Positions 33,142 through 41,875 of a DNA stretch of 51,503 bases are shown here, one piece after another. The notes under the pieces were generated by a model that saw only the letters and a list, made by a program, of their open reading frames with translations, made no database searches and was not told the origin of the DNA. The stretch is from Deltaproteobacteria bacterium (lineage in GTDB: Bacteria > Desulfobacterota > Desulfobacteria > Desulfobacterales > SpSt-501). Position 1 is the first letter of the stretch. Every line of letters starts with the position of its first letter. The position numbers and the translations under genes were made by a program. The stretch lies in assembly GCA_016219005.1 (NCBI GenBank), contig JACRCN010000034.1, positions 1 through 51,503 on the forward strand, written 5' to 3'.

Positions 33142-34821
33142 ATGCGCATGAAGGAAAAACTTGCACCGGTTGCGGTTATTTTTATGATCCTGTGTTTTGC
33201 CGTAATACCTGCCGGGGCATCCAGCCCGGTGGAAGCCAAAAACGGTATGGTAGCGGCGGCCCATCCGCTGGCCTCCCAGGTGGGGGTGGAAATCTTAAAG
33301 AAAGGTGGCAATGCCGTCGACGCCGCCGTGGCCACGGCCTTTGCCCTTGGTGTCGTTGAACCCAACGCCTCCGGGCTCGGCGGCGGCGGGTTCATCCTGG
33401 TTTACAACGCCAAGACCAAGGGCGTGACTGCGATCGACTACCGCGAGATGGCGCCGCTCAAAGCCACCCCCGACATGTACCAGCTTACGCCGGATGGGAA
33501 GGTTGTGGGAAATGAGACTCAGCAAGGGCACAAGGCCGTGGCCATCCCCGGGACCCTGGCCGGGCTGACGCTCGCCCTGAAACAGCACGGCAGCATGAGC
33601 CTCAAGGACGTCATGGCACCGGCAATCCGCATCGCCGAACAGGGCTACACCGTCAGCAAGACCCTCAACGCCATGATGAAGGACAATTTCGACAAACTCA
33701 CCAAGTACCCTGCGGCTGCGGCGGTCTACCTGAAAGCCGGCCTGCCTTACGAAGTCGGCGATAGACTCGTCCTCAAGGACCTGGCCAAAAGCTACCGGCT
33801 GATTGCCGAGAAGGGACCGGACGTGTTCTACAAGGGCGAGATCGCCGATGCCATCGAAAAGGAGATGAGGGCCTCTGGCAAGGGCCTCATCACCAAGGCG
33901 GACCTGGCGGCCTACAAGCCTGCGGTCCGGACCCCGGTACGCGGCACCTACCGCGGTTATGAAATCATCTCCATGGCACCGCCCAGCTCGGGCGGGACCC
34001 ACGTGATCGAGATCCTCAACATCCTCGAAGGCTACAACATGACCCAGCTGGGGTTCCAAACCCCGGAGAGCCTCCATATCGAAGCCGAGGCCATGAAACG
34101 GGCGTTCGCCGACCGCGCGAAATACATGGCGGATACGGACTTCGTGAAGGTCCCGATCGCAGGCCTCATCTCCAAGAAATATGCGGAAGAGCTGCGCAAG
34201 GGGATCAGCATGAACGCTGTCGGCTCCAAGATCCCGGCCGGCAACCCACTGCCCTTCGTCGGCTCCGGCGGGACGAGCCACCTGTCGGTCGTCGACAAGC
34301 AGGGAAACATTGTTGCCCTCACGCAGACCATCAACTATTTCTTTGGCTCAGGCGTTCTGGTACCCGGCACGGGCATCATGCTCAATGACGAGATGGACGA
34401 CTTCAACCCCCAGCCCGGCACCTCCAATTCGGTTGAGCCCAAGAAGCGGCCGCTCAGCAGCATGACCCCCACCATCATGCTGAAGAACGGCAAACCCTTC
34501 TTATCGGTTGGGTCCCCGGGCGCTACGCGGATCATCTCGGCCCTGACCCAGATCATCGTGAATGTCGTCGATTTCCGGATGAACCTCCAGGATGCCATCG
34601 AAGCCCCGCGCATTCACTGCATGACGGGGGATATTTTCATGGAATCCCGCATTCCCAAGGACGTCCAGGAAGCCCTGATCGCCAAGGGCCACAAGCTCAG
34701 CGTGAGGGGTGCGATGGACCTCTATTTCGGGGGGGCGCAGGGCGTCATGATCGACCCGGCCTCGCGCAAGCTCTACGGCGCGGGCGATCCGCGGCGCGAC
34801 GGCGTGGCTGTCGGTTATTGA
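33142..34821 (+). CDS. ggt: Gamma-glutamyltransferase, exported
   Basis: This 559-residue Ntn-hydrolase has a signal peptide (about residues 1-26, ending AGASS). It cleaves or transfers gamma-glutamyl groups. Family marks are GMVAAAHPLASQVGVEIL, GNAVDAAVATAFALGVVEPNASGLGGGGF (in part), RLSGD-equivalent and PPSSGGTHVIEILNIL. The autoprocessing nucleophile is T378 in SGGTSHLSVVD. Cleavage before T378 gives the two subunits. PLSSMTPTIMLKNGKPFLSVGSPG is typical of the small subunit. In a pgs locus it could act like CapD or GGT in Bacillus, trimming, anchoring or degrading poly-gamma-glutamate. AGGAGGAAGG precedes the ATG. Confidence 0.95.
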   Translation: MRMKEKLAPVAVIFMILCFAVIPAGASSPVEAKNGMVAAAHPLASQVGVEILKKGGNAVDAAVATAFALGVVEPNASGLGGGGFILVYNAKTKGVTAIDYREMAPLKATPDMYQLTPDGKVVGNETQQGHKAVAIPGTLAGLTLALKQHGSMSLKDVMAPAIRIAEQGYTVSKTLNAMMKDNFDKLTKYPAAAAVYLKAGLPYEVGDRLVLKDLAKSYRLIAEKGPDVFYKGEIADAIEKEMRASGKGLITKADLAAYKPAVRTPVRGTYRGYEIISMAPPSSGGTHVIEILNILEGYNMTQLGFQTPESLHIEAEAMKRAFADRAKYMADTDFVKVPIAGLISKKYAEELRKGISMNAVGSKIPAGNPLPFVGSGGTSHLSVVDKQGNIVALTQTINYFFGSGVLVPGTGIMLNDEMDDFNPQPGTSNSVEPKKRPLSSMTPTIMLKNGKPFLSVGSPGATRIISALTQIIVNVVDFRMNLQDAIEAPRIHCMTGDIFMESRIPKDVQEALIAKGHKLSVRGAMDLYFGGAQGVMIDPASRKLYGAGDPRRDGVAVGY

Positions 34822-34935
34822 TAGCCGCTCTGAGCCCTTGATTCAGACGGTCATGGCGGCGATTTGCGAGGCAGCGTGCCTCCGGGCGAAGCTTACGGTG
34901 GCACGCTCCCTCGCTCGTCCCTCGGCGGGAAAATT

Positions 34936-36210
34936 ATGTCCATTGAAATCATACTGCTTCTGCTGATGCTGGCGGTGTTTTTGCCGTTGGTGCTCTGGCT
35001 CAAACTGCCGGTCGGGCTGTCCCTTGCGGCCACGAGCGTCATTGTGGCGGCGGCCGGCGGCAAAGGCTTTCCGCTGCGGCATCTCATCGAAGGGATGTTC
35101 GGCTACCTCGATGTGTCCCTGGTTCTCATCACCGCCATGGTTTTCATGAAGGTCATCGAGAAAAACGGTCTTCTGAACGCCCTGGCCCGGGACCTCATTC
35201 TCAAATTCGGCCGTTCCCCCCTGGCACTGCTCGCGGTGATGACCCTCATCATCATGTTCCCGGGTGCGATAACCGGATCTTGCACCGCATCGATTCTGAG
35301 CACCGGGGTACTCATGTTCCCGGTGCTCTCGCAGATGAACATGCCGCGCCACCAGGCCGGCGCCATCATCGCCATGGCCTCGGTCTACGGGATGATCGCA
35401 CCCCCGGTGAACATCATCGTCATGATCATCGGCGGCGGCATCGATATGCCCTACATCGGCTTCGATCTCATTCTGTTGCTGATCACGGTGCCCCTCGCGG
35501 TCCTCACCACCATCTACCTGGGGTATGGGTATGCCCGGAAGGTGGATCTGAAGGCCGCGGTAGCCAGCCTGCAAAGGCGGGAGACCGCCGGGGGATGGCG
35601 GCTTTACATGCCGCTCTTGGTGGTGGCCGTCCTCATGATCGGGCCGAAAGCCCTGCCCCAGCTGTTTCCCGATCCGCGCCTGCCGCTCACCTTTGTCATC
35701 GGCAGCATCCTCGGCCTTTTGGTCGGCAAGAAATTCCCCGTTTTGGATGCCGCACGCCAGGCGGTAAGCGAAATCCTGCCGGTGGTCGGGATTCTCATGG
35801 GGATCGGCATGCTCATCCAGATCATGACCCTCACGGGCATTCGCGGTGCTATCGCCATCAACAGCCTGAGCCTGCCCGCGTACCTGCAGCTCCTGAGCAT
35901 TGCCGTGAGTCTGCCTCTTTTCGGCGGCATTTCCGTCTTCGGAGCATCCAGCATTCTGGGCGTGCCGTTCATCCTGACGTTTCTGGGGCAGAACCTGATC
36001 GTCATCGCCGCGGCCCTGTCGCTCATCGCCGCCATGGGAAGCTTTACCCCGCCGGTGGCTCTGACGGCCGTCATTGCCGCCCAGGTGGTCGGTGAGCCGA
36101 ACTATTTCAAAGTCATTCGGCCGTTGATTCTGCCATCGCTCATCGCCATTCTCATCGGCGTCCTACTGATCGTCTATGCCAACCCGATGGCGAAACTGAT
36201 GGGGGTGTAA
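34936..36210 (+). CDS. TRAP-type large permease (DctM-like) in the poly-gamma-glutamate locus
   Basis: This 424-residue membrane protein has about 11 hydrophobic segments and is recognisably of the DctM/ion-transporter superfamily: PGAITGSCTASILSTGVLMFP (in part, about residues 114-134), ASVYGMIAPPVNIIVMIIGGGID (in part, about 150-172), and the second-half repeat GGISVFGASSILGVPFILTFLG with SFTPPVALTAVI. No DctP or normal DctQ gene is next to it, but a 48-residue membrane protein follows after 11 bases. It may import glutamate or gamma-glutamyl products released by the gamma-glutamyltransferase (inference). I chose ATG 34936 because upstream codons of the longer frame are not membrane-like. 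Confidence 0.8.
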   Translation: MSIEIILLLLMLAVFLPLVLWLKLPVGLSLAATSVIVAAAGGKGFPLRHLIEGMFGYLDVSLVLITAMVFMKVIEKNGLLNALARDLILKFGRSPLALLAVMTLIIMFPGAITGSCTASILSTGVLMFPVLSQMNMPRHQAGAIIAMASVYGMIAPPVNIIVMIIGGGIDMPYIGFDLILLLITVPLAVLTTIYLGYGYARKVDLKAAVASLQRRETAGGWRLYMPLLVVAVLMIGPKALPQLFPDPRLPLTFVIGSILGLLVGKKFPVLDAARQAVSEILPVVGILMGIGMLIQIMTLTGIRGAIAINSLSLPAYLQLLSIAVSLPLFGGISVFGASSILGVPFILTFLGQNLIVIAAALSLIAAMGSFTPPVALTAVIAAQVVGEPNYFKVIRPLILPSLIAILIGVLLIVYANPMAKLMGV

Positions 36211-36221
36211 GGAGAAAGTCC

Positions 36222-36368
36222 ATGATGACGCTGATCTACAGGCTTCTGGTGGTTCTCGTGACGCTGCTGGTGGTCCTGGAACTTTTCAGCCAGAAAGACC
36301 TGAAAAGCCAGGCTACCGCCGCTCTTGTCCTGATCCCGTTCGTTCTCCGGGCGTTGATGATCGCATAG
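36222..36368 (+). CDS. 48-residue two-segment membrane protein
   Basis: This small protein starts at the first of two ATGs, seven bases after AAGGAG. It reads as two hydrophobic segments (about residues 4-21 and 32-47) joined by a short polar turn (SQKDLKSQ). It lies 11 bases after the permease gene and 40 bases before the deacylase gene, so it is clearly part of the operon. It may be a reduced partner of the DctM-like permease in place of a normal four-segment DctQ. No family is recognised, and the function is inferred from position. Confidence 0.75.
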   Translation: MMTLIYRLLVVLVTLLVVLELFSQKDLKSQATAALVLIPFVLRALMIA

Positions 36369-36408
36369 CCGGCTGTTGATAAACGCCCACTTAGGGAGGG
36401 CCACACCC

Positions 36409-37521
36409 ATGAAGGCAACCGTCGGGACCGCTGCAGTGATGCTGGGGATTTCCATTGCCGTGGTCATCGCCGTCGTCCCCCGGTTCGGGGCCATGCACCA
36501 GGAGGAGGCCATCAAAAAGGGGGCCGGTGTCACGGCAGTCAGACTGTTGAGCGACTACTTCCCCGGGCTCAAGGGGACGGCGGGTGACACGGAGGTCTAC
36601 TGGCTCGACAGCGGCCAGGCCGGGGGCACCGGCGTGATCCTTGGGGGTACGCATCCCAACGAACCCTCCGGGCTCATCACGGCCGTAATGTTCATCGAAA
36701 ACGCCCAGCCAACCAAAGGGCGGCTCATCGTCATTCCGCGGGCGAACGCCAGCGGGTTCACGCACACCGACTATTCCGAAGGAAGCCCGCAGCATTTCAG
36801 CCTGCCAACCCCGGGCGGTGAGCGCTGGTTTCGATTCGGGTCGCGTGCCACCAACCCCATTCACCAGTGGCCGGACCCCGATATCTATGTCCACCCCTCG
36901 GGTCAGAGGCTTTCGGGCAGCGAGACGCGCAACCTCAACCGGGCCTACCCGGGGCGCTCCGACGGTACCCTGACCGAGCAGGTCGCCTACGGTATCGTTC
37001 AACTCATTCGGAGGGAGAAGGCGGATATCGCCATCGACCTGCACGAGGCCTCGCCCGAATACCCGGTGATCAACGCCATGGTCGCTCACGACCGCGCCAT
37101 GGAAATTGCCGCATCGGCTGTCATCGAGCTTCAGCTCGGCGGCATCGAGATCGGGCTCGAACCTTCGCCCAAAACCCTGCGCGGGCTCTCCCATCGCGAG
37201 TGGGGGGACGCTACCGAAACACTGGCGATTCTGGTTGAATCGGCCAATCCCGCTCAGGGGCGCCTGCGGGGGGCCACCAGCGCCGAACTGGTGGTCAGCG
37301 GCGAGGATCGGATGTATGCGCGCGCCGCAAAGCTGGGAAGACTTTTCGTGCCTTTCGAAGACAAGGGCATCCCCTTAAGCGTGCGCGTCGCAAGGCACAC
37401 GGCGACAATCAAAGAGCTTATCCGGACCTTCACGGATCTCACCCCCGACCGGGGAATCGAGCTGGACGGTGTTCCAAGCTACGACGACATGGTGAAGCAG
37501 GGTATCGGCAGCTACCTATGA
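36409..37521 (+). CDS. M14-type zinc deacylase/carboxypeptidase (succinylglutamate desuccinylase/aspartoacylase-like), membrane-anchored
   Basis: This 370-residue protein has an N-terminal hydrophobic segment (about residues 4-23) that is a signal anchor or signal peptide. The zinc-binding HxxE of the AstE/aspartoacylase group is visible in LGGTHPNEPSG (about 77-87), and a third ligand is likely in IDLHEASPEYP (about 211-221). RNLNRAYPG (about 174-182) resembles the substrate-binding NxNR motif. Such enzymes cleave acyl groups from glutamate or aspartate or trim C-terminal residues. In this locus a gamma-glutamyl amide is a plausible substrate, outside the cytoplasm. The ATG follows AGGGAGG; it is the last gene of the operon. 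Confidence 0.8.
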   Translation: MKATVGTAAVMLGISIAVVIAVVPRFGAMHQEEAIKKGAGVTAVRLLSDYFPGLKGTAGDTEVYWLDSGQAGGTGVILGGTHPNEPSGLITAVMFIENAQPTKGRLIVIPRANASGFTHTDYSEGSPQHFSLPTPGGERWFRFGSRATNPIHQWPDPDIYVHPSGQRLSGSETRNLNRAYPGRSDGTLTEQVAYGIVQLIRREKADIAIDLHEASPEYPVINAMVAHDRAMEIAASAVIELQLGGIEIGLEPSPKTLRGLSHREWGDATETLAILVESANPAQGRLRGATSAELVVSGEDRMYARAAKLGRLFVPFEDKGIPLSVRVARHTATIKELIRTFTDLTPDRGIELDGVPSYDDMVKQGIGSYL

Positions 37522-37764
37522 AACATCTTTTCCAGGGTGTTGAAAAACCGCGCCTAAGGCCGCGAGCAGGCGTTGTGCGGCTATGGAGGTGGTACGCCGA
37601 CATCGCGTTGGCATCCGCGGCCCGCGCCGGCCAATCTGCCGATTCGCGAAGCCAAGGTCGCCCACGCCGCTGTTACTGCCTGAAAACGCACAGCGGTGGC
37701 CCCCGCATTACTGACGCCATGACAAGCGCAAGGCATCAGGCCGTTTCTGAACTGACCCGCCCCG

Positions 37765-38688
37765 TCACCCTTTGGCCGGCGGAGCCTGGTTCATCTTTTT
37801 AGCGTAGCCCGCGGCTTCCAGGCCGGCGATGCAGCCCTCGCCCACGGCCTTGGCCACCTGCCAGGGCGGGCCGGTGATGTCGCCGGCCGCGTAAATGCCG
37901 CGCACACTGGTCTCCATCTTCTTGTTCGTCTGGATGTACTTCATTTCGTCATCCAGCTGGACACCGAGCAGGCCGGCCAACTCCACCACCCCCTTGGCCC
38001 CCAGTTCGATGAACACCCCTTGAACGGGCAACCGCGCGCCGTCCTCCAGGACCAGTTCCGCCACGCTCTCCTTGCCGGCGATCTCTTTCACTTGGCTCTG
38101 CTCGTGCAGAATGACCGCGCTGCGGCGCAGCTCTACGGCCAAAGACTCGTTGATCTCGAGCTTCCGGCAGACCAGGTGCACCGACCGGGCATAGGCGAGC
38201 ATGGTCAGGGCGCCGCTCGCGGCCGCGCTGCCGTCGCCCACCACGGCCACGTCGTTACCCTTGTAGAAATTGCAGTCGCACTCGACACAGTAGCTCACGC
38301 CCTGTCCGAGCAGCTCCTTCTCGCCCGGAACCCCCAGCCGGTTGCGGGAGGTGCCGGTGGCGAGGATCACCGCGCCGGCACTGATGTCGCTGCCGCTCTC
38401 CAGCCTGATCCGGAAGCGGCCGGCGGCCGTCGCAAGGGACAGGACGTCCTCGTCTGCGAGCTCCGCGCCGAAGGCGGCGGCCTGCTGCCTGCCGGCCTTG
38501 ATGATGTCCTCGCCGGTGGTGCTGAGGATGCAGCAATAGTTCTCCACATGGTGGTGGTAGATGCTGCTCTTGCTCTCCCTGCCCAGGACGAGCACCGCGG
38601 CCTTCTTGCGGGCGGCGTGGATGGCCGCCTGCAGTCCGGCCGGTCCGGTGCCGAGGATGACAACATCGTATTTTTTTATCTCCGCCAT
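37765..38688 (-). CDS. Thioredoxin reductase-like FAD/NAD(P) disulfide oxidoreductase
   Basis: This 307-residue flavoprotein has the size and layout of low-molecular-weight thioredoxin reductase: FAD motif LGTGPAG (about residues 12-18), the redox-active pair C134-x2-C137 in YCVEC, an NAD(P) motif AVVGDGSAAASGAL (about 149-162) and the second FAD motif GIYAAGDITG (about 265-274). The NAD(P) loop and several surrounding residues differ from standard TrxB, so the partner could be another thiol protein or a ferredoxin-linked thioredoxin. AAGGAGA precedes the ATG. No thioredoxin gene is adjacent. A cysteine-dioxygenase-like gene lies upstream. Confidence 0.85.
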   Translation of the reverse strand: MAEIKKYDVVILGTGPAGLQAAIHAARKKAAVLVLGRESKSSIYHHHVENYCCILSTTGEDIIKAGRQQAAAFGAELADEDVLSLATAAGRFRIRLESGSDISAGAVILATGTSRNRLGVPGEKELLGQGVSYCVECDCNFYKGNDVAVVGDGSAAASGALTMLAYARSVHLVCRKLEINESLAVELRRSAVILHEQSQVKEIAGKESVAELVLEDGARLPVQGVFIELGAKGVVELAGLLGVQLDDEMKYIQTNKKMETSVRGIYAAGDITGPPWQVAKAVGEGCIAGLEAAGYAKKMNQAPPAKG

Positions 38689-38763
38689 GAGATGTTCTCC
38701 TTCGAACCGTTCTTTCTCAATACTGCATTCGGCTGCCGTCGTTGTGTTGGCATGGATGAGGGG

Positions 38764-39417
38764 TCATCGGGTGCGTGCAATCGCTTTCAGGGCCTGCTCC
38801 GCCAGCATCTTCTTCCTGAGCCGCGCCGGGAACACGCGGTGGACGCTGCCGTTTTCGAGATCGAAACGCTGGATGTAAAGCCGCCGCAACGGCGTTCCGT
38901 ATACGCTGACCATCAACGTGGTTCCCTCGGCCGGGTTGCCGGTGCAGTGGATGCCCTGATCCAACGGCAACGTCTTTTCAGTTTCGCCCGGCCACAGGAC
39001 AACGTTTCCGAGCCGTGCCAACTGTGCCCGGTCCGGGTCCAAGCCGTCATCCTCGTGCCGGTAGCGAACCACCTCGAGCTTGCCGAACGCCGAGCCGGAA
39101 ACACCCCAGGAGGTGTGATCGTGCACGCAGGTGCGCTCGCCCGCGCCGAAGATATACAGGCGCAGCGAAAACAGCCTGGCGGGGTCGCGATAGAGGATAA
39201 ACTCATTGTCGAAAAAGGTCTCCTGGCGCACATCCGGATAAGGATTGCCGTCGATTATCCCCTTCAGAAGGCCCTCGAAAAGCGCCCGTTTGGACAAAAG
39301 CGCCGGCAGCTCGTCCTGGAAATAGGCGAATCGGTTCTGCCTGTTGCCGATGGCTCCGACGTCCGCAGCCCATTTCCGGCAATCAGCCGTTACTTCTTCC
39401 TGAAATGCATTATCCAT
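38764..39417 (-). CDS. Cysteine dioxygenase-like cupin protein
   Basis: This 217-residue cupin resembles type I cysteine dioxygenases and related thiol dioxygenases, which use a His-bound iron to oxidise thiols to sulfinates. The first cupin motif is TCVHDHTSWGVSG (about residues 92-104), with two iron-ligand His residues. The third His is probably in DQGIHCTGN (about 150-158). A frame extending to 39501 would overlap the upstream gene and run through a 16-bp hairpin, so I start at ATG 39415-39417, after GGGGAGGG. A dioxygenase in an otherwise anaerobic-looking gene set fits the alternative complex III, which suggests some use of oxygen. Substrate unknown. Confidence 0.78.
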   Translation of the reverse strand: MDNAFQEEVTADCRKWAADVGAIGNRQNRFAYFQDELPALLSKRALFEGLLKGIIDGNPYPDVRQETFFDNEFILYRDPARLFSLRLYIFGAGERTCVHDHTSWGVSGSAFGKLEVVRYRHEDDGLDPDRAQLARLGNVVLWPGETEKTLPLDQGIHCTGNPAEGTTLMVSVYGTPLRRLYIQRFDLENGSVHRVFPARLRKKMLAEQALKAIARTR

Positions 39418-39446
39418 GAGATCGTGATCGACCCTCCCCAACCATC

Positions 39447-39482
39447 GGAGAATGCCAGCGGCGTCAGCCGCTGGCATTCTCC
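39447..39482. terminator. Perfect 16-bp hairpin overlapping a stop codon
   Basis: GGAGAATGCCAGCGGC pairs perfectly with GCCGCTGGCATTCTCC around the four-base loop GTCA. The loop contains the TGA stop of the minus-strand molybdopterin oxidoreductase gene. The left arm therefore encodes the last residues of that protein. No T run follows. It separates that gene from the cupin gene. Confidence 0.75.
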
Positions 39483-41380
39483 AGTCGCACATATTGCTCA
39501 TAAAAAGGCGCCCCGCCTCCCATGTCCGTCAATCCCGGAGCGATCAACTGGTTGACGCCGCCTCCGCGGTTCATCCAATCCCCACGGCGATAGACGATCG
39601 CGCCGGGATGCAGGCCGGGCATCAGGCGGACCACCACCGCCAGGCGCCCCAGAGGTGAAACCATGGCCACCGGTATTGAAAGGTCAAGACCCTGCAGCAC
39701 CGGGCATTCGGGCGCCACCCATACCGGAGGAAAAGGCGGCTGGTCCTCCGGCAGGATCTGGGAGTGGATGGCGGTCCGCCGCACCAGCGTGAGCAGGCGC
39801 AACGGGTAACCGGCCGGGGGCGGCGGCTCGTCGTGCAACTGTCCGGGGAACCGGTACTTCCCATCGGCATGGGCGAACTCAAGCCCCTCGAAGGCGATTC
39901 GCGGCCGCTTCGAGCGGACGAAGCGTTTGGCCTTCAGCTCTTCGAGGGTGGCCTCGATATGGGGTGATGCCAAGGCGGCCCGCAGGCAGCCTTCCGCCGC
40001 CGGCATGAACACCGGCGGATTCAGGCGCTTGCCCAGTTCGGTCACGATCCACAGGTCGGGGCGGGCTTCCGCCGGCGGCTTTACCACCTCTCCGACGTAC
40101 TGTACGTACTCATGCAGATAGGATCCGACGACATCCTCCTGCTCGAGCATGAGCGTGCAGGGCAACACCAGGTCGGCCCGCTGGGCCGTGTCGTTCATGA
40201 ACGCGTCCACCACCACCTTGAACGGTACGCGGTCGAAGGCGCGGGCGGTCTCCAACGCGCCGGGCGCCTGGTTGACGACATTGGTCCCGTTAACCCAGAT
40301 CATCTTGACCGGCGGATCCTGGGCCGCCAGGATGTCGCGGCCGATAACGGCGATGTGAAAGGCTCTCCGGCCCTTGTGCCCCGGACCCTTGATCCACTCG
40401 AGATCAAGGTTGCGGTAAGAGTGCAGGTGGAAATAGACGCCCCCGCCGGACCGGCCGATGTTGCCCGTCAGCAGTGCCAGGGCGTTGATGAAGCGCACGT
40501 TTTCACCGCCGTAGCGGTAGCGCTGCAGGCCGGCCCCGATGACGGTGGCCAGGGGATGGGCGTCGGCGTAGAAACGGAACAGCCGCTCGAAATCGTCCTT
40601 GCCCACTTCACAGGCGGACAGATGCTCGTCGATGGCCCGGCTGTTGATCAGTTGAAAAAATTTCCCGGGAGCTCGGGTGTGCGGTGCGATATCGGCGACC
40701 CGATGTTCCGCGAGCAATCGCTGGATCACCGCTGCCGCCAGGAAGCGGTCGGTGCCCGGCCGGATACCGATGCGGCCATCGCAGAAAGGGTCGTTGCCGT
40801 CGCCGCCGGGTGAGATGGTCAGCACTCGGGCGCCCTGGCGGCGAGCCCTGTGGACGACCGCTGCCGTGTGGATCGAACTGCGCGAGAAATCCTTGCCCCA
40901 GTTCACGATGGCAGTGGCGTTCGACAGGTCCTCGATGTCGTTGTTCTCGCGCGCGCCGAAATCCTCTACGCCAGCGATGAAGCCGGCGGCGTCGCAGAGC
41001 GAGCCCATGATCCGGCTCGACCCCAGCTGAGAAAAAAACAGGTTGACGGCCTCCTTGAGAACTCCCTTGGCACCGTCGCTGTGGATGTGCAGGAAGGCGG
41101 TCGGCTCGCTGCGCAGGCGCTGGACCTTTTCGGCACACAGGTCGAGGGCCGCCTCCCAGCCGACCTCCTGCCAGCCGCCCTTGGTCCTGAGCCGGGGCTT
41201 CAAAATGCGGTTGGGGCTTTGCAGCCGCCGGAGTTGGTGCCTGGTCTTGGAGCACATGACCCCCCGGGTAAAGGGGCTGTCGGGGTTACCGAGCAGCCGC
41301 AGGCTCCCGTCCGCGCTCTGCTCCAGAACCAGCGAGCAGGCATCCGGGCAGTCATAGGTACAGGCGGTGATCTGCTTCAT
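39464..41380 (-). CDS. Molybdopterin-dependent oxidoreductase (DMSO reductase family) with N-terminal [4Fe-4S] site
   Basis: This 638-residue protein has no signal peptide or Tat motif, so it is cytosolic. The N-terminal cluster motif is C7-x3-C11-x3-C15-x27-C43. A Cys in GSLCDAAG (about residues 130-137) is the likely Mo or W ligand. SRSSIHTAAVVHRARRQGARVLTI, GGNIG-like LLTGNIGRSGGGVYF, VNGTNVVNQAPG and VVDAFMNDTAQRADLVLP follow, as in catalytic subunits of this family, and the C-terminal molydop_binding domain ends with MNRGGGVNQLI. No iron-sulfur or membrane partner gene is adjacent, so it may act as a single soluble subunit or use a distant partner. Substrate not readable. I start at ATG 41378-41380. 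Confidence 0.85.
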   Translation of the reverse strand: MKQITACTYDCPDACSLVLEQSADGSLRLLGNPDSPFTRGVMCSKTRHQLRRLQSPNRILKPRLRTKGGWQEVGWEAALDLCAEKVQRLRSEPTAFLHIHSDGAKGVLKEAVNLFFSQLGSSRIMGSLCDAAGFIAGVEDFGARENNDIEDLSNATAIVNWGKDFSRSSIHTAAVVHRARRQGARVLTISPGGDGNDPFCDGRIGIRPGTDRFLAAAVIQRLLAEHRVADIAPHTRAPGKFFQLINSRAIDEHLSACEVGKDDFERLFRFYADAHPLATVIGAGLQRYRYGGENVRFINALALLTGNIGRSGGGVYFHLHSYRNLDLEWIKGPGHKGRRAFHIAVIGRDILAAQDPPVKMIWVNGTNVVNQAPGALETARAFDRVPFKVVVDAFMNDTAQRADLVLPCTLMLEQEDVVGSYLHEYVQYVGEVVKPPAEARPDLWIVTELGKRLNPPVFMPAAEGCLRAALASPHIEATLEELKAKRFVRSKRPRIAFEGLEFAHADGKYRFPGQLHDEPPPPAGYPLRLLTLVRRTAIHSQILPEDQPPFPPVWVAPECPVLQGLDLSIPVAMVSPLGRLAVVVRLMPGLHPGAIVYRRGDWMNRGGGVNQLIAPGLTDMGGGAPFYEQYVRLENASG

Positions 41381-41457
41381 GGTTAAAACATAGGGTTCGA
41401 GGGCTTGACGGTTCAAGGGGCCGGGAAGAATTGCATGATAAAATCGAAGGCAATCCT

Positions 41458-41583
41458 GGCGGCTTCGTAGAAAAAGCCAAGCTCAAGACGCGCGCATCCC
41501 CCGGAGCGAGGCGTGCTTTGGGTGCGTGGCAGCGACTGCGGGAAGAAGCGCAACGCAGAAATTGGCCTTTATACGAAGCCGTC
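41458..41583. repeat. About 126-base repeat element with terminal inverted repeats
   Basis: The ends are GGCGGCTTCGTAGAAAAAGCC (41458-41478, 21 bases with the last base counted) and GGCCTTTATACGAAGCCGTC (41564-41583), which are imperfect inverted copies of each other. The interior, read on the minus strand, contains TCTGCGTTGCGCTTC and AAAGCACGCCTCGC. A related sequence lies at 51409-51503. It has no coding capacity and looks like a MITE- or REP-type dispersed element. It abuts the stop codon of the MTH1187-type gene. Confidence 0.65.
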
Positions 41584-41875
41584 AGAGTTTTTCCTTCACC
41601 GATTCGATTTTGCGCTGCATCCGTCCGGAGGGGCCTTTGCGGTAGTCGGCCTTGAGCGAGAGGACCACGCGGCGGCAGTCCTTGCGCATCGTCTCGAAGC
41701 AGCGGTTGACCACGGCCATGACCTCCTCCCACTCGCCCTCGATGCTGGTGCCCATGGCGCGAAACTCGTAGGGCAGGCCGCTTTCCTGGATGATCTTGAT
41801 CGAACGTGCCACGTAAGGGCTCAGGCTCTCGCCCTTGTCCAGGGGATACATCGAAAAATCCACAATAACACTCAT
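41582..41875 (-). CDS. MTH1187/YkoF-type thiamine-binding family protein (DUF77)
   Basis: This 97-residue protein has the length and pattern of the MTH1187 family: MSVIVDFSMYPLD at the start, VARSIKIIQESGLPYEFRAMGTSIEGEWEEV (in part, about residues 21-50) and VVLSLKADYRKG (about 69-80). Family members form ferredoxin-like tetramers and some bind thiamine or its precursors; the role here is unknown. I start at ATG 41873-41875, after GGAGGG; a longer frame has no family similarity. The repeat element begins directly at its stop codon. Confidence 0.88.
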   Translation of the reverse strand: MSVIVDFSMYPLDKGESLSPYVARSIKIIQESGLPYEFRAMGTSIEGEWEEVMAVVNRCFETMRKDCRRVVLSLKADYRKGPSGRMQRKIESVKEKL

